A stretch of DNA of 64,000 nt, from positions 1-64,000 of the forward strand of contig JAITYX010000129.1 of the NCBI GenBank assembly GCA_021018815.1. Reading direction: 5' to 3'. Source of the stretch: Talinum fruticosum (lineage: Eukaryota; Streptophyta; Magnoliopsida; Caryophyllales; Talinaceae). The translations under genes and the position numbers were made by a program. A model generated the notes under the pieces. That model was not told where the DNA came from, ran no database searches, and saw nothing but the letters and a program-made list of their open reading frames with translations. Positions 45,046-55,657 of this stretch are shown in pieces; the stretch's first letter is position 1; each line of letters begins with the position of its first letter.

Positions 45046-45990
45046 TGAGAACATTCTTCTCACACTCAAACACCAGGTTGGATTTCCTAACCAGAATAAG
45101 ACTCCTTATTCCTTTGGAGCTCTTCTTTCAATCTGTTTTCACTCGGTTTGGAGTCAAACTACCTTCGACCCAAACAAATGCCTAGAACCTACTATTTGTT
45201 TTGGCAAAGATGAAATCATAGGCCCTAGATATCAGGAAATCCAACCTGGTGTTTGGGTTCACTCCTCGAATTGGCACATCCTCCTCCTCCACCTCGGACT
45301 CAAACCGGTCATGAGGTTCCCCTTCTTACCGTTGGACCATCTACTTCTCTGTCCGCCCCTTCTATTGAGCTTCTTTAGCAGGTGGCTACTTAGTTTGTCT
45401 CTCTATCTAAAGAGTTACAAGTAACTCTGGGAGCCTTCTAAGCTTTCTTGCCATTGATGACTCGAGTACCAAAGTCGAGCTCGGACTCAAATCAAGCAAA
45501 GTCAAGCCATGATTGCGGAGCTCAAGGAGGTTATCAAGCAACAATAACAACAAATTCGCCACCTCCAAGAGTGAAGTTCCAAGGCTACCGAGGACTCGGA
45601 ATCTAAAGAAGAACAACGTGCAGAGTCCTCAAGTTCTTCGAATCCGAGTCGGAAGAAGAAGTAGAAGAAGGACATGGCGAGACCGAAAGAGAAGCTAAAG
45701 AAGGAGAACAGGAGGCTGAAGCAGTTCATTCCGAGGGTAAGGGCACCAAAGACCCCGAGATGATCTCTTCTTATCACACACAGTCTACCTCGAAGTGGCT
45801 GGTGATGTCGGCTAGTTTAAGGCCCCTACCTCGGAACTACTGACTGCAGGCATTTGCTTGAGGAAGAAGAAGAAGCTGAGGAAGATCTACAACTAACTCG
45901 CAGACAAGTCATCCCACTACCCGATCTACCATTGTTGTTGCCCCTTCACTAAGCTATCTCTAAACAAGACTACAAGCGTAGGCGAAACCC
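45046..45990 (+). pseudogene. SIRE copy 2 extra-ORF C-terminus fused behind integrase
   Basis: From about 45095 the sequence matches the extra ORF of copy 1, not the expected RT: NKTPYSFGALLSICF corresponds to KYPPFPFGALLTFVF of copy 1. FGKDEIIGPRYQEIQPGVW follows at 45199-45255. A long glutamine/glutamate-rich part (KQQQQQIRHLQE-like, 45530-45570) and charged stretches run to about 45740. A deletion of integrase C-terminus, RT, RNase H and the start of the extra ORF explains the fusion. Confidence 0.75.
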
Positions 45991-46473
45991 TCGGTCTTCT
46001 ACTTCTCGCCAAACTGCTCCTCCTCCCTCTTAATTTCAAAAATATTTTTTAATTTTCTCTAACATCTTTTGTATTTCGTTGTTTTTTCCTCCCTCTTTTT
46101 GTTATTTTTGTTGAAAAGCATAGAGGAGTGAAAAGATAGAAAATATAGTTGTTTGGTTTAAGGGAGTTTTCACTTGTTTCTAAGTTTGTTTATTTCTTAA
46201 TCTGTTTAAGTTTCGTATAATTGCTTCTACTAATTAATGAAACATATATTTCGAGGATATTCATTTTCTTAGCAGACTTCATACTTTGATATATTCGTTT
46301 TATTGTATAACAAGTATGCTCGATTATTTCAAGAAGTATGTTCGAGTTATATATGATCTTGTCCGAGTCTGTTAAATATTCGTCATTATTTTTCTTACTC
46401 GGATCAACACAATATAAAAACTTAACTCTTTAATCTAATTAGTTTCTATTTTTAGTATGGAATGCCTTTCATC
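45991..46473 (+). other. 3' untranslated part of SIRE copy 2
   Basis: AT- and T-rich without coding sequence, ending at the polypurine tract. A short GGGAGTTTTCACTTGTTT block near 46160 resembles the copy 1 region around 29010-29030 (reverse strand). Confidence 0.6.
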
Positions 46474-46485
46474 AAAAGGGGAGAT
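46474..46485 (+). other. Polypurine tract of SIRE copy 2
   Basis: AAAAGGGGAGAT directly before the 3' LTR start TGAAGACTC, identical to copy 1. Confidence 0.88.
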
Positions 46486-47731
46486 TGAAGACTCAAGTAT
46501 AACTCTCTATCTCTCTATAGTTTTAATTCTAAGTCATTCTAAGCTTTTAAGAAACTCATACAAAAGTTTTCATTATTTTCTAACCCACTTAGAAACCATT
46601 TATCAAGCATAACACTTTTAACCAGGTTTCGACTCACTCGGACATAACTTAGAACAATATCATGAGTAAATAATTTCACAAAAATTTTAAATTCCGAGCA
46701 TTGACTTTATGTTCACACTGAAAATGAATTACAACATTAATTCTACTCTCTAAGTCAGCATACTTAATGAAATTGTTTACTTAATTAAGTTTATGTATTT
46801 ATGATTGTTTATTCTTACTAACTTAATCATTTTAAGGAATAACTCAAGATGAAATTTGAATCTAATGAATATTAGACTCGAGAAAATTCCATTCGTTTAG
46901 GCTTAAGATAATTAAGTGCTTAATTGCATTGAATTAACTATTATCTTTGCCTAATCTTGGACCAAAGTATTTTTATACTTTGAGTACCACTTTGATTTGC
47001 TTTTGCAGGTTGATTAAATAAGCTTAATCTATTTTTGAAAAGTAAAAGCAGTCGATTTCTAGCCATTGAACATCAGCGAGACAAAAATCGGCCATTTATG
47101 GACATAGCTAACACATCGTGTCATGGTTGTTTGTTTCCAAATCTAGTAAACTTCAACATTGTGTCCAACGGTTGTTTCCACCCCAGAATTCAGTCACAAT
47201 CAGAGGGATAGACCACTTTTGAGCCCGGGACCACCACTCAACGTTCATATTACAACGAATCCTTTTCTAAATTCGGACTAGTCATTACAATGGCTATTGA
47301 AACTCACCGATCTGGAACAAGTCTCAAAGGCTAATTAGCCTTGCTATGTACAAATAGAAGCCACTCCATAAGACTTGAACATTGCTGAACACATTGCTTA
47401 ACACTTACTTTAGTGCATACTTACTCAATTTTCAGCTTACAACTCCAATTATGTAATTCTTAATTTACGAGTTGTAAAAGAAAGTCTTGTAATCACTTCT
47501 ATTCTTTTTATTTCTAAGTCCCTTAACTGAGTCGTAAGGGTTAACTCTACTCAGTTGTCCCTAACTATAAAGGTTATCTTAGTTAGAAAGTACTAGATCG
47601 AGATAAGGGAATTTTTGAGTCAAGGAAAACTTATAATTGAATTGTCTAAGGGAGCAATTCTTTAAAGAGTCGAGTCCTTGTATTTTGTGAATTCAAAATA
47701 GTGGATTTGACTTTGTGCTTGGAATAGCACT
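46486..47731 (+). repeat. 3' LTR of SIRE copy 2 (truncated at its end)
   Basis: Starts TGAAGACTCAAGTATAACTC and aligns with the copy 1 LTRs to GTGCTTGGAATAGCACT (47716-47731), equivalent to AGTGCTAATGCAAGCACC at 27373-27390 reversed. About the last 180 bases are missing, where a minus-strand gypsy LTR begins. Confidence 0.88.
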
Positions 47732-50042
47732 TGTATGTGGTATAATCATTCATTATATAAGTCATTCATCACGTAAATAATTTATATCATAGTTCTTATC
47801 TTAAATCATATTAATTTCTTATGAAATCAGGATTTGTTCTTCTTCTTGAGCACATTCATGCATTCAACCATCATGTAAATCATTGATTCTTATTCTTATT
47901 CTTGAGCTCATTCATATATTCCATCAGGATATAAATCATTTATTCTTTCTTTATTTCTTGTGCATCATGCATAATTATTCATTTCGCACATCATAATTCT
48001 TGTCTTAAGTCATCTTAATTTTGAACGGAAATAATATTTATGTCCTTCTCTAAAGACCCAATTCTTTAATTCTTGGAGCCAAACCAATTCCTGGGCTCAG
48101 TTCTTGGAGGCAACAATTCGTGGCCTCAAACTCGAAGGACGCATGCTCGTCAAAATTCGCGAAGCAATTCAATTCGTGGCTTCAGTTTGACAGACCTTTC
48201 TATGGCCATAGCTTCGAGAGGGTTCTTTAATTCGTTGGGTCTTAAATCAATAACATAATCATTTTTTCCTTCTTTAGTTGTTTATATTTTTATTTTCTTA
48301 TTATTTTCTTATTACTTACCGACAAGATACACTAAATTCATAAAAATCATGCTCAATAACTTCATAAGTGACATATTCACAACTAGCAATTCACGTAAAC
48401 AAGTTTCAACTCAAGTACAATCAATATAACTTATATAGACATGTTTATATGATATTATAATCAATGTACTTTAAGATAAACACATCATAACATAAACATA
48501 TCAATTAGCATTTCTAAGTAACGAACTTATTGTTTTGTGATTGCGTATTATCGTGCATAGGTGGTTTATGGTTCCGTAACTTTCTTTAATCATTATATAT
48601 CCCTTAATCTATCCATATATCTTCCTAAATTCTAGTTCTTAACCTAATTACTCAATCAGTCCCGATTTTGCCTAAAATAGGACATTTTCACTCAAAATTT
48701 CATATCTTTTAAGATACTTATCCAACGCATACCAAAATTTACAGGAAATTTTCATCAATTATAATGAAGCCATAATAAAAGTTTTAGAAATTTCAAGCTA
48801 CTCATGGAGACATGAAAATTCGGACAGCAGGTGTAATTACTGAAAAATCTGCACCTAAATCATGAATTCAATTTTCTAAATTTTCACACTAATTATATTC
48901 AAGCTATTTCATCAAATTCTCAATACACAACTCAATAATCATTCCCAATAATAGTCAAACACCATTAAATTCATGAATTAAACCACATAAATCCCAACAT
49001 GCTTCCCAACATGTTGCCTAGGGTTTCTAATTTCATGAATCAATTTCAAGTTTAATCCACCTAATTCATTTTACTTTAGAGGATGAATTCGAATTACTCA
49101 ATTCTTAGTGGTTCTAGGAATTTTAGTTTGAATTGGGTTTCTATTTCTGTTTTCCTTTTCCCTTTCTTGCTCTAGGTTTCCCATTTCTTCTTCTTTCCTG
49201 ATCCTCTACTTCTTCTTCCTTCGCCCTCGAACTCGGTCTCAACCTCTCAATCTCTCTATTGTTATTGTTCTGGTTTCTTATCGTTCTTTGTGACTCACAA
49301 CCTCTCTCTTGGTGTCATCATTTTCTTGCTCTCGCTCAGTCACTCACTTTCTTCTTCCTTCTTCCCCACTGCCTCTAGTTCTCCCTTCCGGTACCCTCGA
49401 GTGTTTTCTACTTTGGTTCTGGTTCTACTTCACTCTTCTTCTCACTTTCCTCTCCCTCGAGTTCGAGATCCGCTTCGGTTTTGCTACCTACTCAAATCTC
49501 CCTCTATCTCTTCTTCTTCTTCTTTGTCGTTTCGATTCTCAATCTCCTATTCTCGTTTCTCTCTATTCCTCTCTGGTTCTCTCATGCTCTCTTTCCTCTT
49601 TTTTCGATCTGTTTTCATCCCTTTCTAGGCTTCTCTCTCTCCCCATTTTACTCTCCCTCTTGGTCCCTCTCTCTACTCCACCTATTGAACTTTATTTAAT
49701 TTCAATCGGACCCCAAACTACTCTTTTCCCCTTTACTTGCCAGCACGTCGTCAAAAATGCCAGTCATCCTTTCCTATTTCCTTTTTGTTTTCCTTTTTAT
49801 TTGTATTTTTAGTATTTTGTTTTTATTATTTCATTTTCTTGTTTTGGGGCATGTTATGTAGTTGGGCCCAAAAATATTTCACAAGCCCATTTTACTTAAC
49901 CCATGATTGGGTTTAAATTTTCAGGTTTTTATCTCAACTCACAAAAATTATAATTTAACTAATTTAATAATTTCAACTTAAGTTAGCTTTTAATAATTTA
50001 ATTCTTTTATTAAGCGAGCACCTTAAATTTTCGGGTATTACA
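47732..50042 (-). repeat. Gypsy LTR on minus strand (solo or remnant, about 2.3 kb)
   Basis: Read on the minus strand it starts TGTAATACCCGAAAATTTAA at 50042, the classic start of long plant gypsy LTRs. It has a purine-rich block (49150-49750, CT-rich on plus) like the Tekay LTR, and probably ends CCACATACA at 47732. No internal retrotransposon region or duplicated flank adjoins it: copia LTR is on one side and LINE on the other. The low-coordinate end is less certain. The plus-strand ORFs at 49290-49812 are composition artefacts. Confidence 0.65.
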
Positions 50043-51169
50043 AAATCAATGATTAAAGAAATTAGAATTTCTATCACCTTTAGTTAGCCATTCTTTCCTA
50101 TAAAATTTTTCCCAGTACTTCTAATTAAACAAGAGTAGTCGTTCTTTTTGTTGAATGAGCTGAGAATGCCAATGAAGTAGTCTACGCTTACAAGGTTTTG
50201 ATAATAATCTATCTTCCACTTTCTGTAAGAGAGTTATTGCAAACTTTGATAGCCCATTGCTAAAGTTTTGCTTTAACATTCTTCAGTTTGCTAACTACCT
50301 TAAACATAAGCGTTCCTCGAGAATTTGCATTCAATTCTTGCTTAATTATCTTATTGACTTCAGCATAGCTAGACAAGTGATTTTAAAACGTAAAATTTTG
50401 ACGTTGTTGTTGAATTTCTGGATTAGTGTTTAGCAATATGTAACCGTGATCTGAACATGAGAAAGGACCATGTGAAACAAAATAATTAGGGTATAAAGTC
50501 CTCCAACCCATACGAGCCACATCTCTATCCAGCCTTTCATAAATAAGACGACTCCTTAAAAATTTCTTCCACGTGAAAAATCGCCGATAGTAGGAATACT
50601 CTCACCCTGGATATCGGAGAGAAAATCCCTCATATGTTGCACACTCGAGTGATAATCTTTGTCCCCCACTTTTTCATTCAAACATTCCATTTCATTAAAA
50701 TCACCAATAATACACCATGCTAAATTAATAAGACAGTTAAGTTCATGTAAATGGTTCCAAATGATAGGCTTATCAATTGCTTGAGGACGTCCATAAATTC
50801 TCACTATGATACATTCTTTTTAGATAATCTTATCAAAAACATGCAAATGTATAGTTTCTTGATCTTTAATAAGAACATGAGCCATAATATTTTTATTGTT
50901 CCATAAGACCCACTTTCCCCTATCGTGATTGTGTGGCGGAACATAGTTAAATGATCATAACCCAAGGATAAGATAATTTTTTCTATGATATCTGCATTAG
51001 TCATTGTGTCACTTAAAAACAAAATATCTAGTCGTTCTTTCCGATTCAAAATCAAAATTTCCTCTTTTACTAGGTGCTTTTTCGCACCTTGAACATTCCA
51101 GGAGACTATTTTCATAAAGAACTTAGAACAACACCCCAATAGCCCCTACTATTGAGGAAGAAATGGCTT
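50043..51169 (-). pseudogene. LINE (L1-type) endonuclease domain fragment
   Basis: The minus-strand reading MKIVSWNVQGAKKHLVKEEI starts at 51115, the usual start of plant L1 ORF2. ERLDILFLSDT follows, and INLAWCIIGDFNEMECLNEK and HSSVQHMRDFLSDIQGESIP lie at 50570-50740. A readable GDRNSNFFN (usual GDSNSKFFH) at about 50050-50080 marks the segment just before RT. Two frame changes are present. RT is absent: the copy is cut at 50043 on its 3' side and meets the CACTA element at 51169 on the 5' side. Confidence 0.85.
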
Positions 51170-51199
51170 CACTACTACAGGAACCACTTTTAACTACGG

Positions 51200-51530
51200 C
51201 TCAAAACGATCTTTAATTGTAGGTAGGCATCTTTTATTACGATTTAAAACCGTATTAAAAGAAGGCATATGATGACGGTTCTTCTATAGAACAGTCATCA
51301 TATATAGCCTATTACTACGGTTCTTTCAAAAGAACCTTAGTAATAGGTTAACTTATGATGACGAGTTCTTCTTTAAGAACCGTCATTATACGTCCTAGCC
51401 CAAACCCCCTGTTCCGCCAAAATGTTTAGGCTAAGACCTATTACTACGGTTCTTAAGGAAGAACCATCGTAATAGATTATGTTTTGACCTATTACGATGG
51501 TTCTTCCTTAAGAACCGTAGTAATAGGTTT
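51200..51530. repeat. Left subterminal hairpin array of the CACTA element
   Basis: At least five palindromic units of about 36-42 bases occur in a row, for example CCTATTACTACGGTTCTT with AAGAACCTTAGTAATAGG around 51308-51350. Others lie at 51267-51300, 51353-51395, 51437-51478 and 51487-51525. Subterminal repeats are where the CACTA DNA-binding protein acts. Palindromic rather than direct units are notable. Confidence 0.85.
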
Positions 51531-52835
51531 GAAATTTTTAAAAAAATTTTCATTTTTCGGACCCCCTCTACAAAATACACTACAAAATACATCACAACAA
51601 CTTACACAGCAACCACCAATTGCCTCGGTTGTTCTAATATTACAAAAATTTCCAACATTACTACAAACACAATAGTTCCATCTTTAACAAGTTCGATAAC
51701 ACAATTCCATATTTCGTAATAAATTCTAGTAAAGAATATATTACAATATGTGAAATATAAGACAAAGAGTAGTCTTCTTTCAGTATTTATGTCAAAAATT
51801 TCATATCTCATCTTGAAACTTTGTGGTATAAACTGATTTCAATGTTGATGTCAAAAGGAAAATCTCTATTTATCCGATTCATGCTTTTGTAGCATATTTA
51901 GTTATGTGATTGTCTTTATGACGATATTTCTTGCTTGGAGTTGTTGTATCGGTAGCCTAGACAACATATATACAACATATTTTCTGCCCATGCTACCAAT
52001 GCACAAACTTGATGCAAGCAATATATTCGGAAAGACATGCACATAAATCTACTAACAAGCATAAATTTAGGTAAATAGAGATGAACCATTTGGCATAAAT
52101 ATTGAAATCATTTAAACCACAAAGTTTCAAGAGAAAGAGATGGACTTTTCGGCATAAGTATCGAAAAAGGAATACACAAACAGGACATCTCACCAAGCAA
52201 TCTCTATTTCCATAGTCATGGTCCGAAAGTGATGTTTCTCTCATAAATACATTACTTAGAGTTCTTTTCCACATAAAACCGAGAAAAGCATTAAGCAAAA
52301 ACTTATCCACCACAAACATTACAAACATAGAAGGATCATAAATTAGAAAGGCACATAAACGCTAACATTTGGTCACTATTTTCGCTCCCACTTCTCAACA
52401 ATATATACCAAAAAGTTCCTTATTGAGAAGCGGGAGTTGGGATTAGCGACCAAAAAGGGTATAAATCACTTGTTTACCTGAAAATGCTTGTCATCATCAT
52501 GTATGCACCTTTCGAATCAACTACTTCAAAAGCTATATCATTGAGTTTTGGTTGATTTACAAATTTAGGTACCTAAAACAACAACTTTTCCATAAGAAAC
52601 AGACCAAGCATAGAAGGATTATAAAATGGGAAAGGAAATCAAAACTAACATTGATCACTAATCTTAGCTTCCGCTTCTTAATTGGAAAAGCTTTCTACCC
52701 TTCTATGGAAATAGAGATCGACCATAGTCCTTTTTTTCCTCATCGAACAATGATCTATTGCATGAATACTACAAGTCAAAAATAATGAAAAGCAAGTTAC
52801 GAGTTACTACAACAAGCAAACAATATGAATATCCA
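51531..52835 (-). other. CACTA interior without recognised gene
   Basis: AT-rich. It could be 3' untranslated sequence and introns of the minus-strand transposase gene. A local pair of TTGAGAAG-type segments lies near 52385-52440. Short ORFs (51602-51811, 51993-52328) show no motif. Confidence 0.5.
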
Positions 52836-53500
52836 TTAATAAAGATTGTTATACAATAATATTCTTACCGAGTTGATATAATTACATGGTTTATGCCCTT
52901 TTTTACTTCCTTTGGACTTATCTTCAATGTATATGCCCTCTTGATGGTCAACCCTTAAATAAAATTTTTCAAAATTGGCATCCTCATTTTCGATAGGCAT
53001 TGCCAAGAAGAAAGGTGGGGTCTCCTCAACAAACTCACACACATCTTCACCATCCCCACCAGCAACGTGCCTTTTCCCTTTAAGAACAATAGACCACTTA
53101 TCATTGGTCGGGTCGTTAACGTAGAACACTTGTCTTGCTTGGGATGCCATAATAAATTGATCCCTTTTAGACCCTTCTCTAATGAGATCGACCACTTGTG
53201 AATCCCATCTCATCAATCGGGACACCGTTGTTATTGTCAACCCATTTGCAATGGAAAACGGGCTCATGGAAGTTAACATAGTCTAGCTCCCATATTTCCT
53301 TAATGACTCCGTAATATGACATATTAGCTACAATGGGATTTTTGTCCTTGGAGCTAGAAATATGAAGTGCATGAGCCTCCAATGTGACCCCACTATTTTG
53401 CACGGTGCTCTTATTGTCCCGGCTCTCTATGTAGAAAGAATATCCATTGATGTCATACCCATGATAAGATAGGACTTCCAATCTGCGGCCCTGTAGCGAA
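52836..53500 (-). pseudogene. CACTA DUF4216-type protein fragment (transposase C-terminal region)
   Basis: Minus strand 53179-53481 reads SYHGYDINGYSFYIESRDNK, STVQNSGVTLEAHALHISSS, IKEIWELDYVNFHEPVFHCK and WVDNNNGVPIDEMGFT. 52836-53279 then continues in another frame with FIMASQARQVFYVNDPTNDK and WSIVLKGKRH. This is the DUF4216 domain that follows the TNP2/DUF4218 part of plant CACTA transposases. One frame change lies near 53200-53260. Confidence 0.9.
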
Positions 53501-53925
53501 GCTTACTAATGTTTGCGAGATATGTTCTCGTGATTCTTTCAATTGCCTAGTGATGACTATCTCCGAACCGGTTGATAAATGTGCGATTATGATGGGTCGG
53601 TACCCACGTCTCATTTTTCTTCGGTACTATCTCTTTATAAGGGATTTGTGCTCATCAATGAACAGCTCCACTTCATCATTGTTTTATAAAATATAAAGAT
53701 GTGCTTGATCCCTCATATCTCGACTGATTGTTAGAACAGTCAGCCCAGATTCCCCGCCCACCAATCTTCCGCATAAATTGATGTTTTCGAATACCATCAA
53801 CTTCCATTTGGGGGTAGTATTCATAAAATAACTTGACACACTCCACAGACATAACTCGACACACTTCCATTTGGAATACCAACAACTTCCATTTAGGGTA
53901 GTATTCAATTCGTTATAACGATCGC
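53501..53925 (-). pseudogene. Degraded CACTA coding segment upstream of DUF4216
   Basis: The minus strand carries two overlapping open frames (53676-53885 and 53684-53932) with VECVKLFYEYYPQMEVDG and MSCDRYNELNTTLNGSCWY. Just before DUF4216 a WVPTHHNRTFINRF-like piece at about 53560-53610 corresponds to the usual HNKTF..W segment of the transposase. The rest is unrecognised. It continues into the left arm of the inverted duplication. Confidence 0.55.
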
Positions 53926-54261
53926 AAGACATAACTAGAACCGAGTTCCATAACCTTTGTTGTCTTTAACAATTAGATTGGGTTCACAAGCTAAGACATA
54001 AAGTCTATTTACGGGCGGGTTGATCCACGAAAAAGGAATGAGGAGTAAAGGATTCATCGGAGAAAAAGGTGATAAACAATCACAAAACTAGCAATAATTC
54101 CCTATTGTTTATCACCTTTTTCTCCGATGAATCCTTTACTCCTCTTCCCATTCTTCGTGGACCGATCCATGCTGTAGATAGACTCTATCTCTGGCCTAGT
54201 GAACCCAACCTCATTGCTAAAGACAACAAGGGTTATGGAAACTCGCTTCTAGTTATGTCTT
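53926..54261. repeat. Long inverted duplication with 23-base loop inside the CACTA element
   Basis: Left arm 53926-54080 (155 bases) and right arm 54104-54261 (158 bases) are reverse complements. The inner 39 bases (GGAGTAAAGGATTCATCGG onward) match perfectly, and the outer part is about 85-90 percent by eye. The arms encode the same peptide (EPNLI.KDNKGYG) on opposite strands, so a piece of the minus-strand coding sequence has been copied in inverted orientation. A transcript through it would fold into a long hairpin. Confidence 0.93.
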
Positions 54262-54414
54262 AAGGTAGTTAAAGAAAACTAAATGGATGGCCTCAATATT
54301 TCATTAATATTCATCATTATCTTATGCATTACGTATACTTCAAAAATCATGTACTCTAGTTCACGATTGTAATACAATAAACTTGCAACCAAAAGGAAAT
54401 CGAAAATTTAGATA

Positions 54415-54800
54415 ATTGGATAAACTAGTCCACCCTAACATCAACTCATCAAAATAAACAAATTTGATAACAAATTTACCTTTATGACAAGTATTTGGGG
54501 AGATCCCTATATCCAAATACCTTTCCAATTTTTACATTTACACCTTTATATTTTCTCCCTTTTGATCCTTAAACCGTAAACCATAAATTTTTCTATTTTC
54601 GCAAACGCTAAATGATAAATATTTCTATTTCTCTAAACTCTAAATGTATTTCGATACCAATTTTGATTATTGGATAAATGAGTCCACCCCAACATCACCT
54701 CATCAAATTAAACAAATTTGGAGACAAATTTATCTTTATGACAAGTTTTGGGGATGACCCTATATCCAAATGATATTTCTATTTCTCTAAACCCCTAAAC
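54415..54800. repeat. Direct repeat pair in CACTA 5' region
   Basis: The block around 54417-54530 (TGGATAAACTAGTCCACCC, AAACAAATTTGATAACAAAT, CCCTATATCCAAAT) recurs at 54664-54775 with a few changes, a spacing of about 247 bases. The AT-rich sequence between (TATTTCTATTTCTCTAAAC) is also repeated after the second copy. No coding sequence. Confidence 0.85.
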
Positions 54801-55375
54801 AAAGTTGGATACATTCTTTGGATTTAGCATCCTTAACTATCATTTTATTTCCTTACATTAATTAAATCCTAAACATCTAAACCCATTTTTTAAAATCTCA
54901 AATATTTCACGAATTTCCAGACTTAATAAACTACACAAATGTTACCCACATTCTCAATAAAAGATTCAACATTTCAACAATCTCAAACATTACCCACATT
55001 CTCAACATTCACATAATTACCGCAAATACATTCAACATTTAACTATCTAAATTTTGTAAATAAAGTAAAGAGAAAAATAAGATAGGATAGAGATTCATAC
55101 CGTAAGAACGGCGACAATGGCGAGAGTGAGCAAGAGGAGAGCTACACCTAAAAGAGACGAGAGGAAAGTGTGAGCGAAAGGAAAGAGTGAGCGAGATGAC
55201 AGCCTACAACGGCGAGGATAGCTTACCGGTTAAACTGCGCATGGAAATAGCAGTACGAGTTCTAGATCTAAGGTAGTAGTGGACGAGAGGAAGCTGTGGA
55301 GAGCGATAAGACCGACGGTATAGAATAGATGAAGTAACTGTGGAATCGGTTCTCGGGTTTTTTATTGTATACGGA
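54801..55375 (-). other. CACTA 5' untranslated/promoter side
   Basis: No gene. AT-rich to 55090, then a purine-rich stretch (GAGAGTGAGCAAGAGGAGAG at 55125-55144 and similar to 55200) that leads into the right subterminal repeats. Given the minus-strand gene, this is where its promoter should lie; no clear TATA box was picked. Confidence 0.45.
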
Positions 55376-55624
55376 GAGACATATGATAGCGGTTCAATGG
55401 AAGAATCGTTATCAAATGTGACCTATGACGACGGTTCTTTCAAAGAATTGTCGTCAAAAGGTTATACTTGGATATATGACAACAGTTCTCCGAAAGAACC
55501 GTCCTCGGAGGTGTTCTACAAGGCCACTTATTTAAAAAAATGCTACTTGCCTCAATTTTCATGACGGTTTGTCCTTTTAACCATCGTAAATCAACCGTAC
55601 TAAAAAGTTATATCCGTAGTATTG
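55376..55624. repeat. Right terminus and subterminal hairpins of the CACTA element
   Basis: Three hairpin units with the CGGTTC...GAAC core (55385-55420, 55425-55462, 55473-55510), then ACGGTTTGTCCTTTTAACC and the terminal GTTATATCCGTAGTATTG, which matches the left terminus reversed. Confidence 0.8.
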
Positions 55625-55657
55625 GTGACCCTCTAAATGTACCAACCCATAATGGAA

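Larger units (their letters stand above)
42044..47731 (+). mobile_element. SIRE-like Ty1-copia element, copy 2 (internally deleted)
   Basis: Plus-strand relative of copy 1. Present are the last 45 bases of the 5' LTR, primer site, gag with zinc knuckle, protease and integrase N-half, then a deletion that removes RT and RNase H, the C-terminal part of the extra ORF, a polypurine tract and most of the 3' LTR. The left truncation coincides with insertion of Ogre element B, and the right truncation with a gypsy LTR. Confidence 0.88.
51170..55624 (-). mobile_element. CACTA (En/Spm-type) DNA transposon
   Basis: The left end CACTACTACAGGAACC and the reversed right end CAATACTACGGATATAAC match at 22 of 30 positions, including CTTTT and TACGG. 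Both ends are followed inward by hairpin-forming repeats with the core CGGTTCTT...AAGAACCG. The interior encodes a DUF4216-type fragment on the minus strand, common in plant CACTA transposase genes. No 3-bp target duplication is visible (CTT on the left, GTG on the right), so the flanks may have been rearranged. TNP2 catalytic motifs were not found, so it is not autonomous. Confidence 0.82.

Noticed and set aside
49290..49812. Overlapping plus-strand frames of up to 167 codons rich in Ser, Leu and Phe
   Set aside because: They sit in the CT-rich part of a minus-strand LTR. Composition causes the open frames, and there is no start context or motif.
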